NCBI GenBank assembly: GCA_003153575.1
Contig: PLZW01000010.1
Location: 1 to 64,000 of the forward strand
Reading direction: 5' to 3'
Length of the DNA stretch: 64,000 nucleotides
DNA from: Acidimicrobiaceae bacterium
GTDB lineage: Bacteria; Actinomycetota; Acidimicrobiia; Acidimicrobiales; RAAP-2
Shown: piece by piece, positions 1-8,180 of the stretch
Layout of the letters: each line of letters starts with the position of its first letter
How positions within the stretch are numbered: position 1 is the first letter of the stretch
The notes under the pieces: model-generated
What the model saw: only the letters and a program-made list of their open reading frames with translations
Told to the model about the DNA's origin: nothing
The model's database searches: none
Position numbers and translations under genes: made by a program

Positions 1-123
1 GCCGAGCACTGGAACGACGACCCCACCCCCTTCGTCTGGAAGAAGCCCGTCGACGAGATCATCGCCAAGGTCAAGCGGGGCCGAGCGGCGTTGGCTTCAG
101 TCAAATCCGCGACGGACCACTAG
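1..123 (+). CDS. IS630-family transposase, C-terminal end (cut by window edge)
   Basis: The frame is open from the first base and ends at TAG 121-123, giving the last 40 residues of a protein. The tail reads AEHWNDDPTPFVWKKPVDEI followed by a basic stretch. The N-D-D-P-x-P-F-x-W signature with a following helix is typical of the extreme C terminus of IS630-family DDE transposases that cut and paste at TA sites. The catalytic DDE residues lie upstream, outside the window. The element's right end should fall between 124 and 170, because the next gene starts at 171, but I cannot delimit the terminal repeat without the left end. The call rests on recognising this short conserved tail. Confidence 0.8.
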   Translation, partial: AEHWNDDPTPFVWKKPVDEIIAKVKRGRAALASVKSATDH

Positions 124-170
124 CGCACCACAGTCCGACCGACGAGACACACCAGGGGGGAAGCCGTTCC

Positions 171-1052
171 GTGGACACCATGAAGTTCGGTATCGCCTTC
201 GCCAACATCGGCCCGAACATCGAACCGGAACGGGCCTGCGAGCTCGCCCGGTCGGCCGAGGAGTCGGGATTCGAGTCGATCTGGACGGCGGACCACATCG
301 TGGTGCCCGCCGGCTACCGGTCGACGTATCCCTACGATCCGTCGGGACGGCTCCCGTCCGGTGAGGACGCACCGTTCCCCGAGTCGCTGATCTGGCTCGC
401 CTACGTGGCCCGGGCGACTTCGACCATCCGGCTGGCCACCGGCATCCTGATCCTCCCCGAGCGCAATCCCGTGGTTCTGGCGAAGGAACTGGCGACCCTC
501 GACTACCTGTCGTCCGGCCGGGTCACCCTCGGCGTCGGCATCGGCTGGCTGAGGGAGGAGTTCGAGGCCATCGGCGTCCCCTACGACCGGCGTGGCGAGC
601 GGCTGGAGGAGAGCGTCGGTGCCATGCGGGCCCTGTGGAGCCAGGAGTGCGCCACCTACGAAGGCCGGACGGTCCGCTTCCGGGACGTCTACCTGCGACC
701 CCAGCCCCGGGCTGGGACCATCCCGATCCACATCGGCGGCCACACCGAGATCGCCGCCCGGCGGGCGGGACGCATCGGCGACGGCTTCTTCCCCTTCGGC
801 GTCGACCGGGGCCAGCTCCCGGGCCTCCTCCGGACCATGCGGGCCGCCGCCGAGGAGGGGGGTCGGGACCCTTCGGCCATCGAGGTCACCGTGAGCAGCT
901 TCGCCGTCGCCGACGGCACCGCCGCCGTCGGCGACGTGGCCGAGGCCGCCGACCTGGGGGCGACCCGGGTGGTCATCCCGGCCGCCCTGTTCCGAGACGA
1001 CACCCCAGGCGCGCTCGCCCGCTACGGCGAGCATGTGATCGGCCGCTTGTAG
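171..1052 (+). CDS. LLM-class F420-dependent oxidoreductase
   Basis: This 293-residue protein is a luciferase-like monooxygenase-fold (TIM barrel) enzyme of the F420-dependent type. It probably transfers hydride to or from an alcohol, ketone or alkene substrate in the cytoplasm. The start MKFGIAFANIGP, the segment GFESIWTADHIVVP near residues 35-45, and LGVGIGWLREEF near 120 are typical of the family. The start is GTG 171, with a purine-rich AGGGGGG at 154-160, or ATG 180 three codons later; the second matches the usual family N terminus. Only 47 bp separate it from the IS630 remnant, so its native promoter may be displaced. It is followed by an ALDH and a VOC protein on the same strand. The exact substrate cannot be read from sequence. 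Confidence 0.85.
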   Translation: MDTMKFGIAFANIGPNIEPERACELARSAEESGFESIWTADHIVVPAGYRSTYPYDPSGRLPSGEDAPFPESLIWLAYVARATSTIRLATGILILPERNPVVLAKELATLDYLSSGRVTLGVGIGWLREEFEAIGVPYDRRGERLEESVGAMRALWSQECATYEGRTVRFRDVYLRPQPRAGTIPIHIGGHTEIAARRAGRIGDGFFPFGVDRGQLPGLLRTMRAAAEEGGRDPSAIEVTVSSFAVADGTAAVGDVAEAADLGATRVVIPAALFRDDTPGALARYGEHVIGRL

Positions 1053-1118
1053 ATTGGGCGCCGACGGCGCCGCGGCCGCAGATGCGGCTGCGGCACGCCA
1101 CCCGAGGAGGAGACCACC

Positions 1119-2606
1119 ATGGCACTGAAGGACGACACCACCGCACCCATCCGTCACGCCGACCGGTTCTACATCGGCGGCGAGTGGGTGACGCCGAGCT
1201 CGGACGCCACCATCGACGTGATCGACTCGGGGACCGAGGAGCACTACTTCAGCGTGGCCGAGGCCCGGGAGGCCGACATGGACCGCGCCGTGTCCGCCGC
1301 CCGTCAGGCGTTCGACGAGGGGCCCTGGCCCCGGATGACGCACGCCCAACGGGCGGAGTACCTGCGGGCGCTGGGCGCCGGGCTGGCGGCGCGTGCGGAG
1401 GAGATCGGGCAGATCTGGCCCCGCGAATCCGGGGTACTGCACCGGATAGCCGGCTACGCGGGTCCCGGGGCGGCCGGCACGTTCGACTTCTACGCGGGAC
1501 TGGCCGACACGTTCGAGTGGGAGCGCGAGGCGGAGCCCAGCCAACCCGGCTTCGGCCTGCTGGTCCGGGAGCCCGTCGGGGTGGTGGGCGCCATCATCCC
1601 GTGGAACGGCCCGATGGCCCTGATCAGCTACAAGATCGCCCCCGCCCTCATCGCCGGATGCACGGTGGTGCTCAAATCGTCACCGGAGGCACCGGGCGAG
1701 GGCTACCTGGTGGCTGAAGTCGCCGAGGAGATCGGGCTGCCGCCCGGCGTCCTCAACGTGGTCACCGCCGACCGCGAGGTGTCCGAGCTGCTGGTGCGCG
1801 ACCCGCGGGTCGACAAGATCACCTTCACCGGATCGACGGCGGCCGGCCGGCGGATCGCCTCGCTGTGCGGCGAACGGATCGCCCGGGTCACCCTCGAACT
1901 CGGCGGCAAGTCCGCCGCCGTCGTCCTCGACGATGCCGACCTCGGCGTCACCGCCGCCCGGCTCGCCCAGGCCGAGTGCATGATGACCGGCCAGGTGTGC
2001 TCCTCGTTGACCCGCATCGTCGTGTCGGAGCACCGTCACGACGAACTCGTCGACGCCCTCGCCAGCGCGTTCTCCCAGGTCAAGGTCGGAAACCAGTTCG
2101 ACCCCGAATCCCAGATGGGACCCTTGGCCGTCAGCCGCCAACGCGACCGGGTCCTCGGCTACATCGCGAAGGGGGTGGCCGAGGGGGCCACGTTGGCCAC
2201 CGGCGGGGGACGACCGGCCCATCTCGACAAAGGATGGTTCGTGGAGCCGACCGTCTTCGGCAACGTCGACAATTCGTCGACCATCGCCCGGGACGAGATC
2301 TTCGGGCCGGTCCTCAGCGTCATCCCGGCGCAGGACGAGCACGACGCCGTGGCCATCGCCAACGACACCATCTACGGGCTCAACGCCTCCGTGTTCACCA
2401 CCGACGTGGACCGGGCCCGCGAGGTGGCCGGCCAGCTGCGGGCGGGCACCGTCGGGCACAACTCGTTCCGCACCGACTTCGGCATCGCCTTCGGCGGCTT
2501 CAAGCAGTCGGGTATCGGACGGGAGGGCGGGACCGAGGGCCTGCTGCCGTTCCTGGAGACGAAGACGGTCATCCTGGAGGAGCGTCCGCCCTCCGGTCCC
2601 CGATGA
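1119..2606 (+). CDS. NAD(P)-dependent aldehyde dehydrogenase
   Basis: This 495-residue protein is a full-length ALDH-superfamily enzyme oxidising an aldehyde to the acid. Seen in the sequence are the cofactor-fold segment VVGAIIPWNGP, the FTGSTAAGRRI loop, the general-base segment LELGGKSA and the nucleophile Cys294 in TGQVCSS. ATG 1119 follows a strong AGGAGG at 1105-1110. It lies between a luciferase-like oxidoreductase and a VOC protein in one apparent operon, which suggests that it oxidises an aldehyde produced by the first enzyme. A paralogous ALDH (25012-26502) shares the VGAIIPWN segment. The substrate is unknown. Confidence 0.93.
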   Translation: MALKDDTTAPIRHADRFYIGGEWVTPSSDATIDVIDSGTEEHYFSVAEAREADMDRAVSAARQAFDEGPWPRMTHAQRAEYLRALGAGLAARAEEIGQIWPRESGVLHRIAGYAGPGAAGTFDFYAGLADTFEWEREAEPSQPGFGLLVREPVGVVGAIIPWNGPMALISYKIAPALIAGCTVVLKSSPEAPGEGYLVAEVAEEIGLPPGVLNVVTADREVSELLVRDPRVDKITFTGSTAAGRRIASLCGERIARVTLELGGKSAAVVLDDADLGVTAARLAQAECMMTGQVCSSLTRIVVSEHRHDELVDALASAFSQVKVGNQFDPESQMGPLAVSRQRDRVLGYIAKGVAEGATLATGGGRPAHLDKGWFVEPTVFGNVDNSSTIARDEIFGPVLSVIPAQDEHDAVAIANDTIYGLNASVFTTDVDRAREVAGQLRAGTVGHNSFRTDFGIAFGGFKQSGIGREGGTEGLLPFLETKTVILEERPPSGPR

Positions 2607-2630
2607 CGAGAACGACACGGAAGGACGCCG

Positions 2631-3122
2631 ATGGGCGCTGAGCCGGGAGACACCGAGTCCGTCTCGTTCAACCACATCGGGATCTGCGTGGGCGACCTCG
2701 ACCGCTCACGGCGCTTCTACGAGGAGGTCCTGGGATTCCACTACTGGTGGGAGCTCGACGTGCCCGACGAGGCATCGGGCCCACTGATGCAGATACCTCC
2801 ACCGGTCGGGTCCAAGGCGGTCTACCTGGTCAACGGGCGCTTCGTGCTCGAGCTGCTCCACTTTGCCGGTGCCGGGATCCACCCGGCCCCGCGGCGGGTC
2901 ATGAACGACCTCGGCTTCACCCACCTCTCGGTGGCCGTCGCCGACATCAGCGCCACCGTCGCCAAGGTCCGACCCGCCGGGGGCGAGATCCTGGAGGACA
3001 CCGACATGGGGGGCCGGGCCATCATGGTCCGGGACCCCGACGGGCAGCTCGTCGAGCTCACCACCTTCGGCTTCCGGGCCATGTGGCCGCCCTGGCCCGA
3101 CCAGGCCGCACCTCCCGCCTAA
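2631..3122 (+). CDS. VOC-family (glyoxalase/bleomycin resistance/dioxygenase fold) protein
   Basis: This 163-residue vicinal-oxygen-chelate protein has two beta-alpha-beta-beta-beta modules. Candidate metal ligands are His in FNHIGICVGDLDRS near the N terminus, His in GFTHLSVAVAD in the middle and Glu in QLVELTTFG near the C terminus. The family includes lyases, isomerases, epimerases and extradiol dioxygenases. The third-gene position after an oxidoreductase and ALDH, and the abundance of CoA enzymes nearby, would fit an epimerase or lyase, but this is inference. ATG 2631 has GGAAGG just upstream. A second, shorter VOC protein occurs at 60475-60867. Confidence 0.85.
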   Translation: MGAEPGDTESVSFNHIGICVGDLDRSRRFYEEVLGFHYWWELDVPDEASGPLMQIPPPVGSKAVYLVNGRFVLELLHFAGAGIHPAPRRVMNDLGFTHLSVAVADISATVAKVRPAGGEILEDTDMGGRAIMVRDPDGQLVELTTFGFRAMWPPWPDQAAPPA

Positions 3123-3148
3123 GGGGCGGCGGGCTGGACGCACTGCCG

Positions 3149-4339
3149 TCAGGCTGGCACCGGCATGCCCAGGAGCTCGAACATGTTGCCGCCCATGATC
3201 TTGCGCACGTCCGGCTCGGGGTAGAGCGCCGACACTTCGGCGGCCCACTCGAAGGGCTCGGCCAGCCCCTCGGGGTGCGGGTAGTCGGAGCCGAAGAGGA
3301 TGTGCTCCGGTGTCATCACATCGATGAGCGCCTCGAGCGAGTCCTCCCAGAACGGGTTGATGTAGATGTTCCGGAGGAAGACCTCCCGCGGCGGCTCGGC
3401 GAAGGCCTTGGGCATCTTCCCGTAGGTCTTCTCCATGGCCTTCAGGCAGTGCAGGGCCCAGCTGCCGCCGTTCTCCACGCTCAGCAGGCGGACGGCGGGG
3501 AACCGGCTCAGCATCCCGTGGCAGATCGCCGAGGTGATGGTGTCGCTGATCGGCCGTCCCGTGTTGACGGCGTCGGTGAACGGCCGGGGGGCGAACGGCG
3601 TCATGTCCCGACCGTCGCCCTCCCACTCGTTGGCGTGGCGCTGATAGCCGGAGTCGGAGGCGTGCATGGCCACGAGGACGCCTGACTCCTCGATCCTCCG
3701 CCAGAAGGTGTCGAACTCGGGGAGGAAGGGGGACCGGGTGCCCCGGGTGCCGGCCACCGGACCCGGTCGGAGCAGGACCACCTTGGCGCCGCGCTCCAGC
3801 ACCCAATCGAGCTCGGCGATGCCGCGCTCGGGAAGGCACGGGTTGACCACCGGCGTGGTGAAGATCCGTTGCTCGTAGTCGAAGGGCCACTCGTCGAACA
3901 GCCACTGGTTGTAGGCGTGGATGACCGCGCAGGTCATCTCGGGGTCGTCCAGGAGATTGACCTCGATAAGGCTGGCCAAGGTGGGGAACATCAGGGCGGC
4001 GTCGACGCCGGTCTCGTCGAGCAGCTTGAGCCGGAACTCGGCGGAGCGGAAGGCGTCGATGGCGTGGATGGGCGTGCCGGCCATCTCGCGGAGGGTCTTG
4101 CCCTCCGGGTTCCGGCCGGAGAAGTAGTCGGCGAACGATCCCGGCGGGGCCACGACCTCGAAGGTGGGATTGGGGATGGACTCGCTGATCACGTTGTTGA
4201 TGGCGATCTTGGTGCGACCGTGCACCTCGACGTACTTGATGAAGCCCTCGTACTGCTTCGGGAGGTAGCGGGTGAGCGCGTCGCCGGTCTCGTACAGATG
4301 GTTGTCGGCGTCGAAGATGGGACCTTCATAGGTGGGCAT
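3149..4339 (-). CDS. Amidohydrolase-2 family metal-dependent hydrolase
   Basis: This 396-residue TIM-barrel protein belongs to the amidohydrolase-2 family, which includes hydrolases and decarboxylases acting on carboxylates. The N terminus has FDADNHLYE where many relatives have a His-x-His metal pair, so the first metal ligand is replaced by Asp. Later signatures are VAMHASDSGY and LFGSDYPHPEGL, the latter carrying the Asp expected near the metal. ATG 4339 follows GAGGG. It is clearly a paralog of 22382-23572: both share a DADNH N terminus, a PNPTFxVVAxPG segment and the SDYPHPEGL motif. It lies downstream of a ferredoxin gene on the same strand. The substrate is not known. Confidence 0.85.
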   Translation of the reverse strand: MPTYEGPIFDADNHLYETGDALTRYLPKQYEGFIKYVEVHGRTKIAINNVISESIPNPTFEVVAPPGSFADYFSGRNPEGKTLREMAGTPIHAIDAFRSAEFRLKLLDETGVDAALMFPTLASLIEVNLLDDPEMTCAVIHAYNQWLFDEWPFDYEQRIFTTPVVNPCLPERGIAELDWVLERGAKVVLLRPGPVAGTRGTRSPFLPEFDTFWRRIEESGVLVAMHASDSGYQRHANEWEGDGRDMTPFAPRPFTDAVNTGRPISDTITSAICHGMLSRFPAVRLLSVENGGSWALHCLKAMEKTYGKMPKAFAEPPREVFLRNIYINPFWEDSLEALIDVMTPEHILFGSDYPHPEGLAEPFEWAAEVSALYPEPDVRKIMGGNMFELLGMPVPA

Positions 4340-4396
4340 GAACCCTCGATTCCGATTCGTGTGGGCCAGTCGTTCCGGCGGGTGGAGTGGGCGGGC

Positions 4397-4621
4397 TCAC
4401 CCGTAGAACTCCTCGATCCGGATGGCTCGCGTAGGGCAATTCTTGGCAGCGAGACGGACGTTCTCCTCGTTGCCGAGCAAGTCGCCGGAGACGATGGCCA
4501 CCCCGTCGTCGTCGAGGCCGAAGACCCCGGGCGCCCAGTGCAGGCAGTTCCCCGAACCCATGCAGGCCTCACGATCGATGATCTCCATGCTGGAAATGCC
4601 GTTCTCGCCCCGGGGGACCAT
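4397..4621 (-). CDS. Small single-cluster ferredoxin (P450-type)
   Basis: This 74-residue protein carries one iron-sulfur cluster, bound by the first and last Cys of CMGSGNC plus CPTRAI near the C terminus. That is the pattern of [3Fe-4S] or [4Fe-4S] ferredoxins that donate electrons to actinobacterial cytochromes P450. The start at ATG 4621 is supported by TATCGT on the minus strand (4633-4628), exactly 6 bases before it, which would give a leaderless mRNA; the alternative ATG 4588 has no such support. It sits between an amidohydrolase and a two-subunit ACAD, about 42 kb from the only P450 gene in the window. A second ferredoxin of the same type is at 57240-57497. Confidence 0.9.
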   Translation of the reverse strand: MVPRGENGISSMEIIDREACMGSGNCLHWAPGVFGLDDDGVAIVSGDLLGNEENVRLAAKNCPTRAIRIEEFYG

Positions 4622-4627
4622 GCTTCG

Positions 4628-4633
4628 ACGATA
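4628..4633 (-). promoter_or_regulatory. -10 box, leaderless promoter of ferredoxin
   Basis: The minus strand reads TATCGT, then 6 bases, then the ATG at 4621. A TANNNT box 6-7 bases before a start codon places the transcript's first base on that codon. No convincing -35 element is seen. Confidence 0.55.
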
Positions 4634-4696
4634 GCACCGGGAGGCTTCCGGGAGGGGCGGAGAAGGGCTCAGGGGCCCCTCTCGTGGGACTCCGGG

Positions 4697-5869
4697 TCAG
4701 CGGCCGGATCTCGGGAGTCCGAGGCCCCGTTCGGCGATGATGGAACGCTGCATCTCGCTGGTGCCCCCGTAGATGGTGGTGACCGCCGCGTGCCGGAACA
4801 GGTGCTCGACCCACCCGTCGACCGGGGCCCCGTCCTCGCCCCGCTGGACCACACCCTCGGCGCCCAGCATGTCGACGAGCTCGGCGGCGTCCGACGTCAT
4901 CGACTCGGCGTAGAACAGCTTGTGCATCGACCCCTCGACCCCGGGGAGTCCGCCGGTGGCCGCCACGAAGGAGGTGCGGTAGGCCAGCAGCCGGGCGACC
5001 TCGTTGTTGGTGCGCATGGTGGCGAGCCGTTCGCGGACGAAGGGGTCGTCGATGACCCGGCTCCCGTCGGGCCGCCGGGTCTCCTTCGCCCACGCCACGG
5101 CCTGCTCCCACACCCGATCGGCCTCGCTGAGGCCGAAGCCGCCGCGCTCGAAGGTGAGGGCGACGGTCATGACGTCCCAACCCCGGTCGACATCGCCGAT
5201 CCGGAAGTGGTCGCTGACGCGGACGTCGGTGTAGAACGTGGCGTTCGTCCGCTCGCCGCCCACGGTGTGGACCGGGTGGATCTCGATCCCCGGCGAGTCG
5301 AGCGGCACGAGGAACATGGTGAGGCCCTTGTGTTTCGGCACGTCGTGGTTGGTGCGGGCCAGGAGGAAGACGTAGTCCGCCACGTGGGCGAGCGTGGTGA
5401 ACATCTTCTGCCCGTTGATGACCCATTCGTCGCCGTCGCGCGTGGCCGTGGTCTTGATGGAGGCCACGTCCGAGCCGGAGTCGGGCTCGCTGTAGCCCAG
5501 CGACATGCAGATCTCGCCGGCCAGGGCCCGGGGCAGGAAGTCCGCCTTCTGCTCCTCGGTGGCGACCCGGCGGATCGTCTGGCACACGATGACGGACAGG
5601 CCCATGCCGTCGGTCGGCGCTCCGGCCAGCCGGAGTTCGTCGCGCAGGGCGGTCATCTCGAAGGGATCCCGCTCCTGGCCGCCGTACTCGGCTGGCCACG
5701 TGGCCGCCAGCCAGCCCTGCCGGCCGATGGCCCGGTGGAACTCCCTGGAGTGCATGGTGCCGGTCTGGTGGGCGCGCTCGATCGTCTCCTCGTCGAGGTG
5801 CTCGTCGAGGAAGGCGCGCACCTCGGCGCGGAAGGCGTCGCTCTTCGGGCCGAGGCGGAAGTCCATCAC
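4697..5869 (-). CDS. Acyl-CoA dehydrogenase, alpha-type subunit
   Basis: This 390-residue ACAD oxidises an acyl-CoA to the enoyl-CoA using FAD. It has MSLGYSEPDSGSDVA in the middle domain and ends with GGTSEMQRSIIAERGLGLP, the flavin-contacting C-terminal helix motif. It lacks the G-G-x-G-x-x-x-E catalytic-base motif that single-subunit ACADs carry about 30 residues before GGTSE. The next gene upstream in the operon (5866-6894) has exactly that missing motif and lacks GGTSE. The two overlap by 4 bp (ATGA), so they probably form one heteromer, as ChsE4-ChsE5 do in mycobacterial cholesterol catabolism. The heteromer is inference from complementary motifs. Confidence 0.9.
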   Translation of the reverse strand: MMDFRLGPKSDAFRAEVRAFLDEHLDEETIERAHQTGTMHSREFHRAIGRQGWLAATWPAEYGGQERDPFEMTALRDELRLAGAPTDGMGLSVIVCQTIRRVATEEQKADFLPRALAGEICMSLGYSEPDSGSDVASIKTTATRDGDEWVINGQKMFTTLAHVADYVFLLARTNHDVPKHKGLTMFLVPLDSPGIEIHPVHTVGGERTNATFYTDVRVSDHFRIGDVDRGWDVMTVALTFERGGFGLSEADRVWEQAVAWAKETRRPDGSRVIDDPFVRERLATMRTNNEVARLLAYRTSFVAATGGLPGVEGSMHKLFYAESMTSDAAELVDMLGAEGVVQRGEDGAPVDGWVEHLFRHAAVTTIYGGTSEMQRSIIAERGLGLPRSGR

Positions 5870-6894
5870 GGGGCCTCGATCGGACCGAACAGCGCGTCGG
5901 CGAGGTGTGCCGCGCCCTGCCTCGGGTCACCGAGCGCGAGCGGCCAGGCCTCGGCCCTGCGGTAGTAGAGCTGGATGTCGTACTCGAGGGTGAATCCGTA
6001 GCCGCCGTGCACGTGCAGCGCCACATTGCTGGCCCGGCGGGCCGCCCGGGTCGCGAAGAGGAACGCCATGGAGGCGAGGGGGGCGAACTGCTCGTCGTCA
6101 TCGGTCTGCGCCCACGCCGCCTCGCGGGCGAGGAGACGGGCACCGTCCACCAGGGTGGCGGCATCGGCCAGGTCGCGGGCGATCGACTGGAACGATCCGA
6201 TCGGCGCGCCGAACTGGTGGCGGTTCTTGGCGTACTCGACCCCGATGGCCAGGGCCGCTTCGCCGAGGCCGACCAACGCACCGCTCATGAGCGTGCGCCA
6301 TTCGTCGATCGCCTGCCCGTGGGCCGCCCGGGCCATGTCCCCGGTGCCGAGCACGGTGCGCCCCGGGACCCGGATGGCCCGGTCGGCCACGGGTGAGGAG
6401 CCGAGATTGCTCGGGGCCGGCCCGTCGCCATCTCCGGTGACGACCACCAGCTCGTCGGCGTCCATGGCCACCACGACGCCGGCGACGGAGCCGGAAGGGA
6501 CCAACGTGGCCGTCCCGTCGACGGCGGGGCGGAGGGCGACCGTGCCCACGGCGGACGGCTCGGCGATGAGCAGGTCCAGGCCGGCGGCTCCGGAGCTGCC
6601 GGACGACGCCAGGAGACGGGCGGCCACGGCGCCGTCGATGAAGGGGACGGGAGCGAGGAAGCTGCCGACCTGCTCGCAGACGAGCTCCAGGTCCAGCAGC
6701 GACGCTCCTCCTCCGCCCAGCTTCTCGGACACGCCGATGGTGGGACCGGCCAACTCGCAGAATGCCCTCCACAGATCCGGATCGAAGCCGCCGGGCTCGC
6801 TGGCCCGGACGACATCGGGCGGGCAGTGATCGGTGAGGAATGCTCTGACGGCCGAGACCACCTCATGCTGTTCGTCTGTAAGGTTCAGATCCAT
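5866..6894 (-). CDS. Acyl-CoA dehydrogenase, beta-type subunit with catalytic Glu
   Basis: This 342-residue protein starts MDLNLTDEQHE, a standard ACAD N-terminal helix. Its C-terminal domain has HVHGGYGFTLEYDIQLYYRR, in which Glu304 corresponds to the catalytic base of medium-chain ACAD. The protein then stops without the GGTSEIQR helix that closes ordinary ACADs; the partner at 4697-5869 supplies that motif. The stop codon overlaps the partner's ATG by 4 bp. The start ATG 6894 was chosen because the frame upstream has no family similarity. It is divergent from the epoxide hydrolase, separated by 105 bp. Confidence 0.9.
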   Translation of the reverse strand: MDLNLTDEQHEVVSAVRAFLTDHCPPDVVRASEPGGFDPDLWRAFCELAGPTIGVSEKLGGGGASLLDLELVCEQVGSFLAPVPFIDGAVAARLLASSGSSGAAGLDLLIAEPSAVGTVALRPAVDGTATLVPSGSVAGVVVAMDADELVVVTGDGDGPAPSNLGSSPVADRAIRVPGRTVLGTGDMARAAHGQAIDEWRTLMSGALVGLGEAALAIGVEYAKNRHQFGAPIGSFQSIARDLADAATLVDGARLLAREAAWAQTDDDEQFAPLASMAFLFATRAARRASNVALHVHGGYGFTLEYDIQLYYRRAEAWPLALGDPRQGAAHLADALFGPIEAP

Positions 6895-6999
6895 GATCGA
6901 GGTCCACCGCAGCTTGGCCGGGTGGGCCGAGAGTACTTGATCACGCGAGCCGGAGGCCCACCGGCGAAGTCCGAGGACGGGATCGGGAGTGCGCAATCG

Positions 7000-8145
7000 A
7001 TGAGTGTCGTGATCGAGCCGTTCCACATCCACATGGACGACGCGGATCTCGAGGACCTGCGGAGCCGGCTCGCCCGCACCCGTTTCCCGGACCAGATCGC
7101 GGCGACCGTGTGGGAGGCCGGCTTCCCGATGGACTACCTGCGGGAACTGGTCGGTTACTGGATGGACGGGTACGACTGGCGTCGTCAGGAGGCCCGCCTC
7201 AACGAGCTCGATCACTTCCGCACCCGGATCGACGGCCAGTCGATCCACTTCGTGCACGCCCGGTCGCCCCATCCGGACGCCATGCCTCTGCTGCTGACCC
7301 ACGGCTGGCCGGGTTCGTTCGTCGAGTTCCTCGACGTCATCCCCCGCCTCGTCGATCCTCCGGCGTTCGGCGGCCGCGCTGCTGATGCCTTCCACCTGGT
7401 GGTGCCGTCGCTGCCCGGATACGGTTTCTCGGAGCCACCGCGTACCCCGGGGTGGGACGTGCGGCGCATCGCCGTGGCGTTCATCGGGCTGATGAACCGC
7501 CTCGGCCACCCGCGCTACGGCGCGCAGGGCGGCGACTGGGGTGCCCAGGTGACGACGCGCATCGCCGCGCTCGATCCGGAGCACTGCGCCGCCATCCATC
7601 TCAACATGCCGGTCGGGACCAGACCGGCCGAGCCCGGTCCGCTCACCGACGAGGAGCAGGCCGACCTGGCCGACATGGCGCAGTTCACCCGCCATGAGGC
7701 CGCCTACGCCAACGAGCAGGGGACCAAGCCCCAGACGCTGGGTGTCGGCCTCAACGACTCGCCGGCCGGGCTCCTGGCCTGGATCGTCGAGAAGTTCCGC
7801 GCCTGGAGCGACTGCGACGGCCATCCTGAGAATTGCTTCTCACGGGACCAGCTCCTCACCAACGTGATGCTGTACTGGATGACCCAGACGGCCACGTCCT
7901 CGGCCCAGCTCTACTGGGAGACGAACCAGAGCGGCGTGCTGACCGAACGGCTGCCGTTCATCGAGGTACCCACGGGCGTGGGGCGGTATCCGAAGGAGGT
8001 GCTGCGCTGGCCGCGGTCGTGGGTCGAGCAGCAGTACAACGTCACCCACTGGGCCAGCATGACCAGGGGCGGGCACTTCGCCGCCATGGAGCAGCCCGAG
8101 CTCTTCGCCGACGACCTGCAGGCGTTCTTCCGGACGGTGCGCTGA
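7000..8145 (+). CDS. Epoxide hydrolase (EHN-type alpha/beta hydrolase)
   Basis: This 381-residue protein has the epoxide-hydrolase N-terminal domain (FHIHMDDADLEDLRSRLART) followed by an alpha/beta-hydrolase core. Seen are the oxyanion motif HGWPGSF, the nucleophile Asp179 in GGDWGAQV, a likely epoxide-polarising Tyr in LYWETN and the C-terminal catalytic His in GGHFAAMEQP. Such enzymes open epoxides to vicinal diols, including juvenile-hormone and terpene epoxides. ATG 7000 has GGGAG at 6984-6988. It is a single-gene unit between divergent ACAD genes and a convergent crotonase. It would follow epoxidation of an alkene by a monooxygenase such as the P450 here. Confidence 0.92.
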   Translation: MSVVIEPFHIHMDDADLEDLRSRLARTRFPDQIAATVWEAGFPMDYLRELVGYWMDGYDWRRQEARLNELDHFRTRIDGQSIHFVHARSPHPDAMPLLLTHGWPGSFVEFLDVIPRLVDPPAFGGRAADAFHLVVPSLPGYGFSEPPRTPGWDVRRIAVAFIGLMNRLGHPRYGAQGGDWGAQVTTRIAALDPEHCAAIHLNMPVGTRPAEPGPLTDEEQADLADMAQFTRHEAAYANEQGTKPQTLGVGLNDSPAGLLAWIVEKFRAWSDCDGHPENCFSRDQLLTNVMLYWMTQTATSSAQLYWETNQSGVLTERLPFIEVPTGVGRYPKEVLRWPRSWVEQQYNVTHWASMTRGGHFAAMEQPELFADDLQAFFRTVR

Positions 8146-8180
8146 GCGGCACCGGGTGCGGGCGTCGACCCCGGCCCATG

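Noticed and set aside
120-1544. Long antisense open frames opposite the LLM oxidoreductase and ALDH (474 codons and similar ones opposite most genes)
   Set aside because: High G+C leaves antisense frames open; the translations are rich in Arg, Pro, Gly and His with no family motifs, while the sense strand carries complete enzymes.
8152-8163. GCACCGGGTGC palindrome between the epoxide hydrolase and the convergent crotonase
   Set aside because: A five-base stem with one loop base cannot form a stable hairpin; not called as a terminator.
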